This document shows, in pieces, positions 16,323 to 25,725 of a DNA stretch of 64,000 bases (the stretch's first letter is position 1; each line of letters begins with the position of its first letter). Origin of the DNA: Winogradskyella aurantia. Lineage in GTDB: Bacteria > Bacteroidota > Bacteroidia > Flavobacteriales > Flavobacteriaceae. The stretch covers positions 1-64,000 of the forward strand of contig NZ_NGJN01000006.1 of the NCBI RefSeq assembly GCF_002266855.1, written 5' to 3'. Made by a program: the position numbers and the translations under genes. The notes under the pieces were generated by a model. That model was not told the origin of the DNA. It made no database searches and saw only the letters and a program-made list of their open reading frames with translations.

Positions 16323-17558
16323 TTAATACCAACGCTTCTTTTTCTTTTTTGAAGCTGTACTTTTTCTTCCCTTTTTATATTTACTACCTTTCTTTTTATG
16401 GATAATAGGTTTGGCCTTGGGGTCTAAGGGAAAAGGATGGTCCGTTTCTATTGGAATTTGAACGTTAATGTAGTTTTCAATAGTTTTCACATAGCTTTTT
16501 TCGTCAGCAGAACACATTGAATAAGCTTTGCCTAAATGACCTGCTCTGCCTGTTCTTCCAATTCTGTGGACATAAGTTTCAGCCACGTTGGGCATATCAA
16601 AATTAAAGACATTGTCTAGCTCATTTATGTCTATACCACGAGCAGCGACATCCGTAGCGATAAGGACATTTACATAACCATTTTTAAATTTATTTAGAGC
16701 GGTTTGTCGATCGCTTTGGCTTTTGTCACCATGTATGCTATCTACTTTAAAACCATTAGTTAATAAGGATTGCTCTAATTTATTTACACCAAATTTAGTC
16801 CGCCTAAAAATAAGCACATTGCCTTTTATAGTATTTCGCATAAGGTGTAAGCACAATTCAATTTTATTACGCTTAGGAACGTAATATAGGACTTGGTCTA
16901 TGTCTTTTGCAATAGAGTGGGTGGGTGTCACATCTACACGCTCTGGATTTTTAAGTAGCGTTTTAGCCAGTTCCTCAATTTTGTATGGAATAGTGGCCGA
17001 GAATAATAAGGTTTGTTTGGATTCTGGACACAAACGCTCAATTTTTTTTACATCATCAATAAAACCTAAAGCAAGCATTAAATCAGCCTCATCCAAAACA
17101 AAAATTTCGATGTAATCCAAGTTAACATAATCTTGTTTGTGTAAATCCAGTAAGCGACCAGGTGTGGCCACTAAAATATCAATACCTTTTTTTAAGACAT
17201 CTATTTGCGGCTCTATCGAAGTGCCTCCAAAAATCACTAGAGACCTTAAGTTGGTGAATTGTGCGTAGGTTTTAAAATTCTGTTGAATTTGAACGGCCAA
17301 TTCTCGTGTTGGGCTCACAATCAACGCTCTAATTTTCTTGCCTTTTTTTGGAGCATTTTGTTTGTCAAAAAGTTGTTGTAAAATTGGTAAGGCGAAGGCG
17401 GCAGTTTTTCCGGTGCCAGTTTGTGCTGATACAATGACATCCTTTTGGTCTAATACTAAAGGAATGGTCCGTTGTTGAACCAAAGTAGGTTCCGTATAAC
17501 CTGAAGCCGCTGTGGCTTTAATCAAAGGTTTTATAAGGTTTAAGTCTTTAAACGACAT
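16323..17558 (-). CDS. DEAD-box RNA helicase
   Basis: 411 residues. All core motifs are present: Q motif near the N-terminus, AQTGTGKTAA (I), PTRELAVQ (Ia), DEAD in VLDEADLML (II), SAT in FSATIP (III) and HRIGRTGRAG (VI). The C-terminal ~40 residues are Lys/Arg-rich and end RWY, an RNA-binding tail like those of RhlE-type proteins. Expected in ribosome assembly, RNA turnover or cold adaptation. It is followed at 17594 by rlmF on the same strand, consistent with rRNA metabolism. Confidence 0.94.
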   Translation of the reverse strand: MSFKDLNLIKPLIKATAASGYTEPTLVQQRTIPLVLDQKDVIVSAQTGTGKTAAFALPILQQLFDKQNAPKKGKKIRALIVSPTRELAVQIQQNFKTYAQFTNLRSLVIFGGTSIEPQIDVLKKGIDILVATPGRLLDLHKQDYVNLDYIEIFVLDEADLMLALGFIDDVKKIERLCPESKQTLLFSATIPYKIEELAKTLLKNPERVDVTPTHSIAKDIDQVLYYVPKRNKIELCLHLMRNTIKGNVLIFRRTKFGVNKLEQSLLTNGFKVDSIHGDKSQSDRQTALNKFKNGYVNVLIATDVAARGIDINELDNVFNFDMPNVAETYVHRIGRTGRAGHLGKAYSMCSADEKSYVKTIENYINVQIPIETDHPFPLDPKAKPIIHKKKGSKYKKGRKSTASKKKKKRWY

Positions 17559-17593
17559 TTAATTGTATTTACGACAAAGGTAGTTTATTAGAA

Positions 17594-18550
17594 TTACCAG
17601 CGCGATGCAACCCACTCCTTTTGTTCAAATTCGGATAAAAATGTCCATGCAATGAAACGACTCTTTTTTTGACCTTGACCCATTTCTATGGTTTTTACAT
17701 CTACAGCCTTTACTTTTTGCAAAACCTTGTAGGTGGGTTTTAGGTTGATTTCCTTAGAGATTAAGCTTGAAAACCATAGGCACTGTTTACTAAAGTGCTT
17801 GCTCTCATAAATCATGTCTTTTACAAAACGTGCCTCACCGCCTTTTGTCCATAATTCACTTTGTTGCCCACCAAAATTTAGAAGGGCTTTGCTAGGTCGC
17901 TTACCTTTTAAATTTTTGAGTTTTCTCAAACTTGCTTTTTGAGCATCCTCTAGGGACGAATGAAAAGGAGGGTTACAGACGGTAAAATCAATTATTTCAT
18001 CAGGTTTGAGAATACCTTTAAAAAAGCCGTTGATCTGCTTTTGATGTTTAATATCCACCATATTTCTTAATTGCGGATTTTGTTCTACAATAGTACGAGC
18101 AGAAGTAACGGCGGTTTTATCTGTATCACTAGCTACGAAGGACCAACCGTATTCATGATTTCCAATAATAGGATATATGCAATTGGCACCAACGCCTACA
18201 TCTAATCCTTTGATATGGTTTCCAGTTGGGATTTTACCATAGTTTTCCTTTAAAAGGTCAGCCATATTATGAATGTAATCTGCACGACCAGGAATTGGAG
18301 GGCAAAGATAATGTTCGGGAATTTCCCAATATACAATACCATAATGGTGTTTTAATAAAGCCTTGTTTAAGGCCATTACGGCGTCTGGATTGAAAAAATC
18401 GATGGAGTTGTCGTCAAATTTATTTGGGGCTACAAATGCTTCTAATTCCGGATAACTTTTAATGAGCTCCTCAAAATTATAACGTTCTCTATGTTGACTT
18501 CTAGGATGAAGTTGTGATTTTATTTTGGGATGTTCCTTTTTGTGCTGCAA
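17594..18550 (-). CDS. rlmF: 23S rRNA (adenine(1618)-N6)-methyltransferase
   Basis: 318 residues. The family N-terminus LHPRSQHRERY matches RlmF. The SAM-binding DVGVGANCIYP and catalytic NPPFHSS motif (N6-adenine methyltransferase type) are present. It methylates A1618 of 23S rRNA. The start codon is TTG at 18550: an in-frame stop lies directly upstream and no suitable ATG is available before the conserved region. It lies 35 nt upstream of the DEAD-box gene and may share a transcript. Confidence 0.93.
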   Translation of the reverse strand: MQHKKEHPKIKSQLHPRSQHRERYNFEELIKSYPELEAFVAPNKFDDNSIDFFNPDAVMALNKALLKHHYGIVYWEIPEHYLCPPIPGRADYIHNMADLLKENYGKIPTGNHIKGLDVGVGANCIYPIIGNHEYGWSFVASDTDKTAVTSARTIVEQNPQLRNMVDIKHQKQINGFFKGILKPDEIIDFTVCNPPFHSSLEDAQKASLRKLKNLKGKRPSKALLNFGGQQSELWTKGGEARFVKDMIYESKHFSKQCLWFSSLISKEINLKPTYKVLQKVKAVDVKTIEMGQGQKKSRFIAWTFLSEFEQKEWVASRW

Positions 18551-18714
18551 TTATATTTGACTTTTAGTCTTTAAAGGTACTCTAAAAATTATCAAGCTTG
18601 GTGATAGTGCGATGAAAGTAATTAGTTCAAACACTTTTGATTAAAGATTTCTTTTAAGAAAACCTCAGGTTAATACATTGCTCTCTTGCTTTGATTTGAA
18701 CGCTTCAATAGCTG

Positions 18715-21700
18715 TTATTCCAGAGTAATTACCAAATCATCTTGTTTAACCATTTGACCTTCACTTAAGGCAATCGATTTGATTTTTCCTTTTTTATGCG
18801 CGGTTACTGTAGTTTCCATTTTCATGGCCTCAATCACAAATAAGGGATCATTTTCCTTAATGCTATCGCCTTGCTTTACTAAAACTTTATAAAGTGAGCC
18901 TTGAAGTGGTGCACCAATTTGGTTTGTGTCTTCAGTGTCAATTTTAACATGTTCTTTTTTGGTGATATTCAGTGACTTGTCAAGAATTTCAACATATCTA
19001 TTTTCACCATTAACCTTAAAGAAAACGATACGCTTGCCCTCGTCATTAGGAATACTCACGGAAAGCAATTTTACGATAATCGTTTTTCCCGGCTCTAGTT
19101 CAATTAAGGTCTCTTCGCGCAGTTTCATACCATAGAAGAAATTTTTAGTTGGTATAAGCGCTAGGTTACCGTAATTTTTATAATTCTCATGTGCGTCCTC
19201 AAAAACCTTCGGGTAAAGCGTGTACGATAAAAAATCCTCAATTTCTATGGCCCTTGTGAACCCTTTTTGAAATTTATTTTTAAATGCTGCGTACTCTTTT
19301 TTGAAATCAATTGGTTTTAAATGTGCATTGGGCCTATCTGTGTATGGCTTCTTATTTTTGAGAATTATTTTCTGAAGTTCTTTGGGAAAGCCACCTACGG
19401 GTTGCCCTAAATCTCCTTTAAAGAAATCAATTACAGATTCTGGGAATGAAATAGTCTCTCCTCGTGACATAACATCCTCTGGTGACAAATTGTTGGTGAC
19501 CATAAAAATAGCCATATCACCTACCACCTTAGAGCTGGGGGTTACCTTAACTAAATTTCCAAATAGTTTATTGACTTCGGCATACATATGCTTCACATCA
19601 TCAAAACGATCAGCAAGACCAAGTGCTGTAGCTTGTGGTCTCAGATTTGAATACTGACCGCCAGGAATTTCATGGTTAAAAACTTCGGCCGTACCTGCTT
19701 TTAGGCCAGATTCAAATGGATAGTACATTTCTCTGGTATCTTCCCAGAAGTTTGAAAACTGGTTCAATTTTTCCATGTTAAAGTCATGTGCACGTTCGTG
19801 ATGGTTCATCATTTCTACAACAGCATTAAAATTGGGTTGTGAAGTAAGCCCGGACAATCCGCCCAAGGCCACATCTACAACATCAACATTGGCTTCAATA
19901 GCTTTAAGGTAGGTTGCAGTTTGTAAGGACGATGTGTCATGTGTGTGCAAGTGAATAGGTACTTTCACCGTATCTTTTAAGGCTGTGACCAATTCTGTAG
20001 CAGCATATGGTTTTAGGAGACCAGCCATATCTTTAATAGCAATGATATGCGCACCAGCATTCTCCAAATCTTTTGCAAGTTGTAGGTAATACTTGAGGTT
20101 GTATTTGGTCTGGGTGGTATCTAATATATCTCCGGTGTAACTCAATGCAGCCTCTGCGATGCCTCCTGTTTTTTGCCTTACGTAACCTATACTGGGTTCC
20201 ATAGCCTTGACCCAGTTAAGTGAGTCAAATATTCTAAAGATATCCACTCCATTTTCCCAAGATTTTTCTACAAATTTTTCAATAAGATTATCAGGGTAGG
20301 CTTTATACCCCACACCATTGGAACCACGCAATAACATTTGAAATAGGATGTTGGGAATGGCTTTTCTGAGTTCTCTCAAACGCGTCCAGGGACTTTCGTG
20401 CAAAAAGCGCAGGCAAACATCGAAAGTTGCTCCGCCCCATACTTCCATACTAAAGGTATTTGGATGATTCTTAGCAAAACTCTCCGCTACTTTTAGCATG
20501 TCATAGGTGCGCATCCGGGTTGCCAATAAGGACTGATGTGCATCGCGCATTGTGGTATCTGTGTAGTGTATTTTTTTCTCGGCTTTTAGCCATGCACAAA
20601 ATTTCTCAGGTCCTAGTTCGGTAAGCAAATCTTTAGTGCCCTTTGGATAAGATTCCTTGGCATTAAATTTTGGTACTTTTGGATTTCTAAAGATTTTATT
20701 TTGGTCTATAAATTTTACATCCGAATTTCCGTTTACAATAACTTCTGCCAAAAACTTTACCGCTTTTGATGTTCTGTCTTGTGGGAGTTTGATTTCAAAT
20801 AATGATGGCGTATTTTGAATAAAATTGACGTTGACCAATCCAGCCTTAAACATATCGTGTTGAATGACATTCTGTAAAAAATGAATATTGGTTTTAACTC
20901 CTCTTATTCTAAATTCCTTAAGGGCTCTCACCATTTTTCTTATAGCACCGTCTAAGGTTCGTCCTTGGGCAGACACTTTAACCAACATAGAATCAAAAAA
21001 CGGGCTCACATTATAACTTTGGTAGATACTACCTGCATCTAACCGTATTCCCATTCCAGAAGCACTGCGATAGGTAGTAATATTGCCGTAGTCTGGTGTA
21101 AAATTATTTTCCGGATCCTCTGTAGTAATTCTACATTGTAAAGCAAAGCCATAGGTTGCAATACTTTCCTGAGCATAGATTTTTATTTGCTTGTCAGACA
21201 ATTTATACCCTCCGGCAATAAAAATCTGTGTTTTTACCAAATCGATACCAGTCACCATCTCTGTTACCGTATGTTCTACTTGAATCCTAGGATTTACTTC
21301 AATAAAAAAAATGTTGTTATTAGGGTCAACTAGAAACTCAACCGTCCCAATGTTGTTGTAATTTACCTCTGATGCTATGGCTAAGGCATATTTATAAAGA
21401 TTTGCTTTAACATGTTCTGGGACATTGTAGGATGGTGCCACTTCTACCACTTTTTGATGGCGACGCTGAACAGAACAGTCACGTTCGTATAAATGCCGAA
21501 TATTACCATGCCTATCCGCTACGATTTGAACTTCAATATGTTTTGGATTCTCGACATACTTTTCTAAAAACATAGTATCATCGCCAAAAGCGTTTAGGGC
21601 CTCGTTCTTCGCGGAATTAAAGTTAGATTCCAAGTCCTCATCATTTCTTATAACACGCATACCACGACCCCCGCCACCTGAGGCTGCTTTTAACATTACA

Positions 21701-22167
21701 GGGTAACCAATTCTTTGAGCTTCGTGAATCGCAACGTCTAATGAAACAAGATCATTTTTACTACTTTCAATAATGGGAACCTTACATTTTTCGGCAATTT
21801 TTTTTGCTGTAATTTTATCGCCGAGTGCATCCATAATATCAGGGTCAGGACCAATAAAAACAATATCATTTTCAGCACATTTTCTAGCAAAATCTGAGTT
21901 TTCGCTTAAAAATCCATAACCAGGATGGATAGCATCTACATTTTTAGCCTTAGCGAGTTCGACAATTTCATCGCTATCCAAATAAGGTTTTAGTGGGTCG
22001 TCATCCTCGCCAATTTGATAAGATTCATCGGCTTTATAACGATGCTGTGAGTAACGGTCTTCGTAGGTGTAAATCGCAACAGTAGCGACATTTATTTCAG
22101 AGCAAGCCCTTAAAACTCGAATTGCTATTTCACTTCTGTTGGCTACTAGGATTTTTTTGATTTTCAT
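18715..22167 (-). CDS. pyc: Pyruvate carboxylase
   Basis: 1150 residues, the full single-chain form. Biotin carboxylase covers about 1-450 (ATP loop GGGGRGMRV, then EVNPRIQVEHTVTE). The carboxyltransferase at about 530-800 starts TTMRDAHQSLLATRMRT, followed by the allosteric/tetramer linker. The biotinyl domain at the end carries EAMKMET, with biotin on K1116. It makes oxaloacetate from pyruvate and bicarbonate, an anaplerotic step. A conserved unknown gene sits 26 nt upstream, probably in the same operon. Confidence 0.97.
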   Translation of the reverse strand: MKIKKILVANRSEIAIRVLRACSEINVATVAIYTYEDRYSQHRYKADESYQIGEDDDPLKPYLDSDEIVELAKAKNVDAIHPGYGFLSENSDFARKCAENDIVFIGPDPDIMDALGDKITAKKIAEKCKVPIIESSKNDLVSLDVAIHEAQRIGYPVMLKAASGGGGRGMRVIRNDEDLESNFNSAKNEALNAFGDDTMFLEKYVENPKHIEVQIVADRHGNIRHLYERDCSVQRRHQKVVEVAPSYNVPEHVKANLYKYALAIASEVNYNNIGTVEFLVDPNNNIFFIEVNPRIQVEHTVTEMVTGIDLVKTQIFIAGGYKLSDKQIKIYAQESIATYGFALQCRITTEDPENNFTPDYGNITTYRSASGMGIRLDAGSIYQSYNVSPFFDSMLVKVSAQGRTLDGAIRKMVRALKEFRIRGVKTNIHFLQNVIQHDMFKAGLVNVNFIQNTPSLFEIKLPQDRTSKAVKFLAEVIVNGNSDVKFIDQNKIFRNPKVPKFNAKESYPKGTKDLLTELGPEKFCAWLKAEKKIHYTDTTMRDAHQSLLATRMRTYDMLKVAESFAKNHPNTFSMEVWGGATFDVCLRFLHESPWTRLRELRKAIPNILFQMLLRGSNGVGYKAYPDNLIEKFVEKSWENGVDIFRIFDSLNWVKAMEPSIGYVRQKTGGIAEAALSYTGDILDTTQTKYNLKYYLQLAKDLENAGAHIIAIKDMAGLLKPYAATELVTALKDTVKVPIHLHTHDTSSLQTATYLKAIEANVDVVDVALGGLSGLTSQPNFNAVVEMMNHHERAHDFNMEKLNQFSNFWEDTREMYYPFESGLKAGTAEVFNHEIPGGQYSNLRPQATALGLADRFDDVKHMYAEVNKLFGNLVKVTPSSKVVGDMAIFMVTNNLSPEDVMSRGETISFPESVIDFFKGDLGQPVGGFPKELQKIILKNKKPYTDRPNAHLKPIDFKKEYAAFKNKFQKGFTRAIEIEDFLSYTLYPKVFEDAHENYKNYGNLALIPTKNFFYGMKLREETLIELEPGKTIIVKLLSVSIPNDEGKRIVFFKVNGENRYVEILDKSLNITKKEHVKIDTEDTNQIGAPLQGSLYKVLVKQGDSIKENDPLFVIEAMKMETTVTAHKKGKIKSIALSEGQMVKQDDLVITLE

Positions 22168-22193
22168 GATTTGGATTGATTTAGTTCTGGCTT

Positions 22194-23255
22194 CTACTTA
22201 ATTATGTAAGGGTTTTCATTGACATAATTTCTCTTTATAAAATCTAAAGCATTGCTTAAGAGTTCACCCATGTTTTTCGATTTTTTGAAGTTCACATCCT
22301 TGGTCATTTCATATAAGCCTATTTTGAGCTGTTTAATTTTACTTGGCTGAGATAGGGTGTCATTTCTCATACAGTTTAAAAGGTCTTCTAGGCGCTCTTG
22401 CTCGCTATTGGCTCTTTTTGCCAATAAAGAACGCTCTTCTTTTTTGTATTGTTCAATGGATTCATCTGTCAAAACACTCAATGTCATGTTTACAAGGGCA
22501 TTATTTTCTTTTAGGAATTGAGGCAGGTAGACTTTAGGATTGCCTTCATAGCTTTGTTGGTCAAAATCTACAGCTCTTATTCTGTACTGGACTCTGTCAA
22601 AATCTTGGGTTATGACAATGACATAGTTGTAAGACCTCATATCCGCTAGTAGTCTTACAAAACAACGCTCGTTAAATTTTACAAATTCCTTAGCTAAGGC
22701 TTTTTTATCCTGTTCTGACAGATACTCGAGCCTTTGGCTGATAAAGGTATCCCCTGGAATCCCTAAAATATGATCTTCAATAAGTGTGTCTTTATGAACC
22801 AAAAAATTAATATGATTAGGTGAAAGTAAGTCTTCAAGCTCTAATCCATAAATACGAGAAGCATCTGCCTTTTTAATATATAAAAAGATGTAGTTGTCAT
22901 TAATGATATTGCGGACCTTTACGCGAAACGGTTTCGTATTTCCAAAAGTGCAAAAATCAATGCTGTCAATTGATAAATAGGGGAGGATATCGTCACGGCC
23001 ATCGGAATGTAAAATAGAATACATTTGCTTTAAGCTGTACTCAATTTCATCGCGTTCGTGTTCAGCGTAATATGTCTTTATCCATAAGGTGTCATTTTCG
23101 TTTTCATCTAGAATTTCTATCGCTCCTTGAAACCGGAGTAAATCGTCATAATAAATGGGTATCTTTATATTTCTACCGTGTTCTGATAGATAATCCGAAA
23201 GTGCTGCACTTATAGGATAGGCAGGTTTTTTTTTGGAAATAAGTTTTTCTTCCAT
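22194..23255 (-). CDS. Conserved hypothetical protein upstream of pyc
   Basis: 353 residues, soluble, no signal peptide or membrane segment. The N-terminal half is beta-rich and acidic; the C-terminal half is helical, with a charged run (EQYKKEERSLLAKR) near 270. No nucleotide-binding or catalytic motif is recognised. Its stop lies 26 nt before the pyc start, so co-transcription is likely, but a functional link to pyruvate carboxylase is only inference. Confidence 0.75.
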   Translation of the reverse strand: MEEKLISKKKPAYPISAALSDYLSEHGRNIKIPIYYDDLLRFQGAIEILDENENDTLWIKTYYAEHERDEIEYSLKQMYSILHSDGRDDILPYLSIDSIDFCTFGNTKPFRVKVRNIINDNYIFLYIKKADASRIYGLELEDLLSPNHINFLVHKDTLIEDHILGIPGDTFISQRLEYLSEQDKKALAKEFVKFNERCFVRLLADMRSYNYVIVITQDFDRVQYRIRAVDFDQQSYEGNPKVYLPQFLKENNALVNMTLSVLTDESIEQYKKEERSLLAKRANSEQERLEDLLNCMRNDTLSQPSKIKQLKIGLYEMTKDVNFKKSKNMGELLSNALDFIKRNYVNENPYIIK

Positions 23256-23276
23256 TTTTTTAGTGTATTGTTGAAG

Positions 23277-23289
23277 CAGGATGCTCCTG
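23277..23289 (-). repeat. Inverted repeat in the leader of the pyc operon
   Basis: CAGGA-TGC-TCCTG: 5-bp arms with a 3-nt loop, 22-34 nt upstream of the start at 23255. The same arms occur in opposite order in the htpG leader (25588-25603). It may be a small operator or chance. Confidence 0.3.
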
Positions 23290-23451
23290 TAAATCGTTTA
23301 TATGACCACAATTGACCATAAATACGATTTGCCATAATTAATTAGTTGCTGTAACCTCTGTTATAAAAATTCCACCTATCAATATATTTAAAACATTTAT
23401 AATTTTATGGTTTGTCTCGATGTATTCTTATTTATTGACCACCAACTGCTA

Positions 23452-23553
23452 TAATGTCCTATCTAGGACCTAAGAATAAGGTCATGAATGTGTAAAAAAG
23501 GATATTTAAATTATTAGAACCCTGAAGGGGCATATTGTTATTATAGGACATTA
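23452..23553. repeat. 11-bp inverted repeat
   Basis: TAATGTCCTAT at 23452-23462 is the exact reverse complement of 23543-23553, with 80 nt between. It could form a long hairpin in a leader RNA or be a pair of binding sites. Confidence 0.4.
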
Positions 23554-23596
23554 AGTCCCCCGGCCTTTTAAGGTAAATAGATATCATTAAACAAAA

Positions 23597-23623
23597 AAAC
23601 CACCTTGCAGTACAAGATGGTTT
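23597..23623 (-). terminator. Intrinsic terminator after htpG
   Basis: Stem AAACCACCTTG / CAAGATGGTTT (one G-U pair) with a T run on the minus strand, 37 nt after the htpG stop. Confidence 0.75.
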
Positions 23624-23660
23624 GATTTATATAGGATGCTGAGCCGACTCAGCGCGTCAA

Positions 23661-25568
23661 CTACTTAATCATGTCATAACTACGTTTAATGAAGTTTGTG
23701 AGTTCTTCTCCCTTCAGTAAACCTTGTGATAAGCGTGCTAAGTCTAAACTTTGATTAATAAGTCGCTCTTGCTTCTTTTTGGTTTTAGTATTTAAAATCT
23801 CACTAACTAAATTAGAATTAGTGTTGACGACGAGATTATACATTTCTGGCATATTGCCCATACCAAACATGCCACCACCAGTTTGTTGCATCTCTTTCAT
23901 TCGACGCATAAATTCTGGTTGTGTTATCAGAAACGGTGCGGCATCGCTGTCCATAGCCTCTAATTGTACTGTGAATTTTTCAGTGGGTACAATGTCTTTC
24001 AGCAATTCATCTAATTTGGTTTTCTCATCTTCCGACAATTTGGAAATGCTAGTGTCTTCTTTTTTGATGAGGTTGTCAATATGGTCGGCATCTACTCGTG
24101 CAAAGGATATATTCTCTTTAGAGCTTTCAAGCTTTTGCATTAAATGGCTCACTATTGGTGAGTCTAGCAATAAGACTTCATAACCTTTGGCCTTAGCTGC
24201 TTCAATATAACTATGTTGCTCATCTTTATTGGACGCATAAAGAATTACAAGTTTATCGTCCTTATCCGTTTGATTCGCTTTTATCTTGTTATAAAGCTCG
24301 TCGTAGGTATAGTATTTACCATCAACACTTGGATATAGTGCAAATGCGTCAGCCTTTTCAAAGAATTTTTCTTCAGACAGCATACCGTATTCAATAACGA
24401 TTTTTATGTCATTCCATTTCTTTTCAAAATCCTCACGATTGTTATTGAACAATGATTTTAATTTGTCAGCTACCTTTCTTGTGATATAAGAAGATATCTT
24501 CTTAACGTTGCCATCTGCTTGAAGATAACTACGGGATACGTTCAGTGGGATGTCTGGCGAATCGATAACACCACGAAGCATGGTTAAGAACTCTGGAACA
24601 ATCCCTTCTACATTGTCTGTTACGAACACCTGATTTTGGTATAGTTGAATTTTATCTTTTTGCAGATTTAAGTCATTGGTCATCTTGGGGAAATATAGAA
24701 TTCCCGTGAGGTTAAAGGGGTAATCTACGTTGAGGTGAATATGAAATAACGGTTCCTCAAACTGCATAGGATAAAGTTCTCTATAAAAGCTCTTATAATC
24801 CTCGTCTGTTAAGTCTGCAGGTTGTTTGGTCCAAGCAGGATTGGGGTTGTTTATGATGTTATCAACGGTTATCTTCTTGTGAGGCTCCGTTGTTTCTTTG
24901 CCGTCCTTGTCCTTTGTGGTTTTAGGAGTGAAGTCAGGGTCATTTATTTCCTTGGTTCCAAATTTAATAGGAATAGGCATAAACTTATTGTACTTCATTA
25001 AAAGTTCGCGAATTCGGCCTTCTTCCAAAAATTCGGTGGAATCCTCTGCGATATGAAGGATAATTTCAGTACCTCTATCCGTTTTGTCCGATTCTTCTAA
25101 AGAAAATTCAGGTGAACCGTCACATGTCCAGTGTGCTGCTGGTTCTTCTTTATAGGATTTAGTGATGATTTCAACCTTTTCCGCCACCATAAACGCGGAA
25201 TAAAAACCTAAACCAAAATGGCCAATAATTCCGGTATCTTTTCCGGCTTCTTTATACTTGTCTAAAAATTCTTCAGCACCAGAAAACGCTACCTCATTAA
25301 TGTATTTTTCCACCTCTTCGGCCGTCATACCGATACCTTGATCTATAATATGAAGCTTTTTACCGTCTTTGTCAATTTTTACCTCAATTTTAGGATTCCC
25401 ATAATCAACTTTAGCTTCACCGATGCTGGTGATATGTTTTAATTTTAAAGTGGCGTCTGTAGCATTACTAATTAACTCACGTAAAAAGATTTCGTGGTCA
25501 CTGTACAAAAACTTTTTAATTAAGGGAAAAATGTTTTCTACCGATACATTGATATTTCCTTTTGTCAT
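23661..25568 (-). CDS. htpG: Molecular chaperone HtpG (Hsp90)
   Basis: 635 residues, the usual HtpG length. N-terminal GHKL ATPase motifs: ELISNATDA near 29, DQGIGMT near 76 and GHFGLGFYSAFMV near 117. The middle domain has SRSYLQADG; the C-terminal dimerisation domain is complete. An ATP-dependent cytosolic chaperone. An inverted repeat (25588-25603) lies in its leader and could be involved in stress control. Monocistronic with its own terminator. Confidence 0.97.
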   Translation of the reverse strand: MTKGNINVSVENIFPLIKKFLYSDHEIFLRELISNATDATLKLKHITSIGEAKVDYGNPKIEVKIDKDGKKLHIIDQGIGMTAEEVEKYINEVAFSGAEEFLDKYKEAGKDTGIIGHFGLGFYSAFMVAEKVEIITKSYKEEPAAHWTCDGSPEFSLEESDKTDRGTEIILHIAEDSTEFLEEGRIRELLMKYNKFMPIPIKFGTKEINDPDFTPKTTKDKDGKETTEPHKKITVDNIINNPNPAWTKQPADLTDEDYKSFYRELYPMQFEEPLFHIHLNVDYPFNLTGILYFPKMTNDLNLQKDKIQLYQNQVFVTDNVEGIVPEFLTMLRGVIDSPDIPLNVSRSYLQADGNVKKISSYITRKVADKLKSLFNNNREDFEKKWNDIKIVIEYGMLSEEKFFEKADAFALYPSVDGKYYTYDELYNKIKANQTDKDDKLVILYASNKDEQHSYIEAAKAKGYEVLLLDSPIVSHLMQKLESSKENISFARVDADHIDNLIKKEDTSISKLSEDEKTKLDELLKDIVPTEKFTVQLEAMDSDAAPFLITQPEFMRRMKEMQQTGGGMFGMGNMPEMYNLVVNTNSNLVSEILNTKTKKKQERLINQSLDLARLSQGLLKGEELTNFIKRSYDMIK

Positions 25569-25587
25569 GATATTTTCGTTTTGTTAA

Positions 25588-25603
25588 TCCTGAAATGGCA
25601 GGA
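25588..25603 (-). promoter_or_regulatory. Inverted repeat in the htpG leader
   Basis: TCCTG (25588-25592) and CAGGA (25599-25603) around a 6-nt spacer, 20-35 nt before the htpG start. A candidate stress-regulatory site; unproven. Confidence 0.3.
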
Positions 25604-25682
25604 TGTCCATTAAATTATTTTTTCTCACAAAGTCTAATTCAAATAAAATACCAAGTTCTTCAGAGTGACAAGATGACATAAA

Positions 25683-25708
25683 AAAAGCCATCACATGGGA
25701 TGGCTTTT
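25683..25708 (-). terminator. Intrinsic terminator after the S9 peptidase gene
   Basis: Stem AAAAGCCATC / GATGGCTTTT with A/T runs, 18 nt after the stop codon of the minus-strand gene ending at 25726. Confidence 0.85.
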
Positions 25709-25725
25709 CTCCTCAAGCTTATAAT

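Larger units (their letters stand above)
23256..23660. other. 405-nt intergenic region between htpG and the pyc operon
   Basis: It contains the htpG terminator (23597-23623), a perfect 11-bp inverted repeat (23452-23462 with 23543-23553) and a 5-bp inverted repeat near the downstream start (23277-23289). No ORF, tRNA or conserved RNA is recognised. Confidence 0.6.

Noticed and set aside
23452-23553. Insertion-sequence ends
   Set aside because: Inverted arms only 80 nt apart with no transposase and no target duplication.
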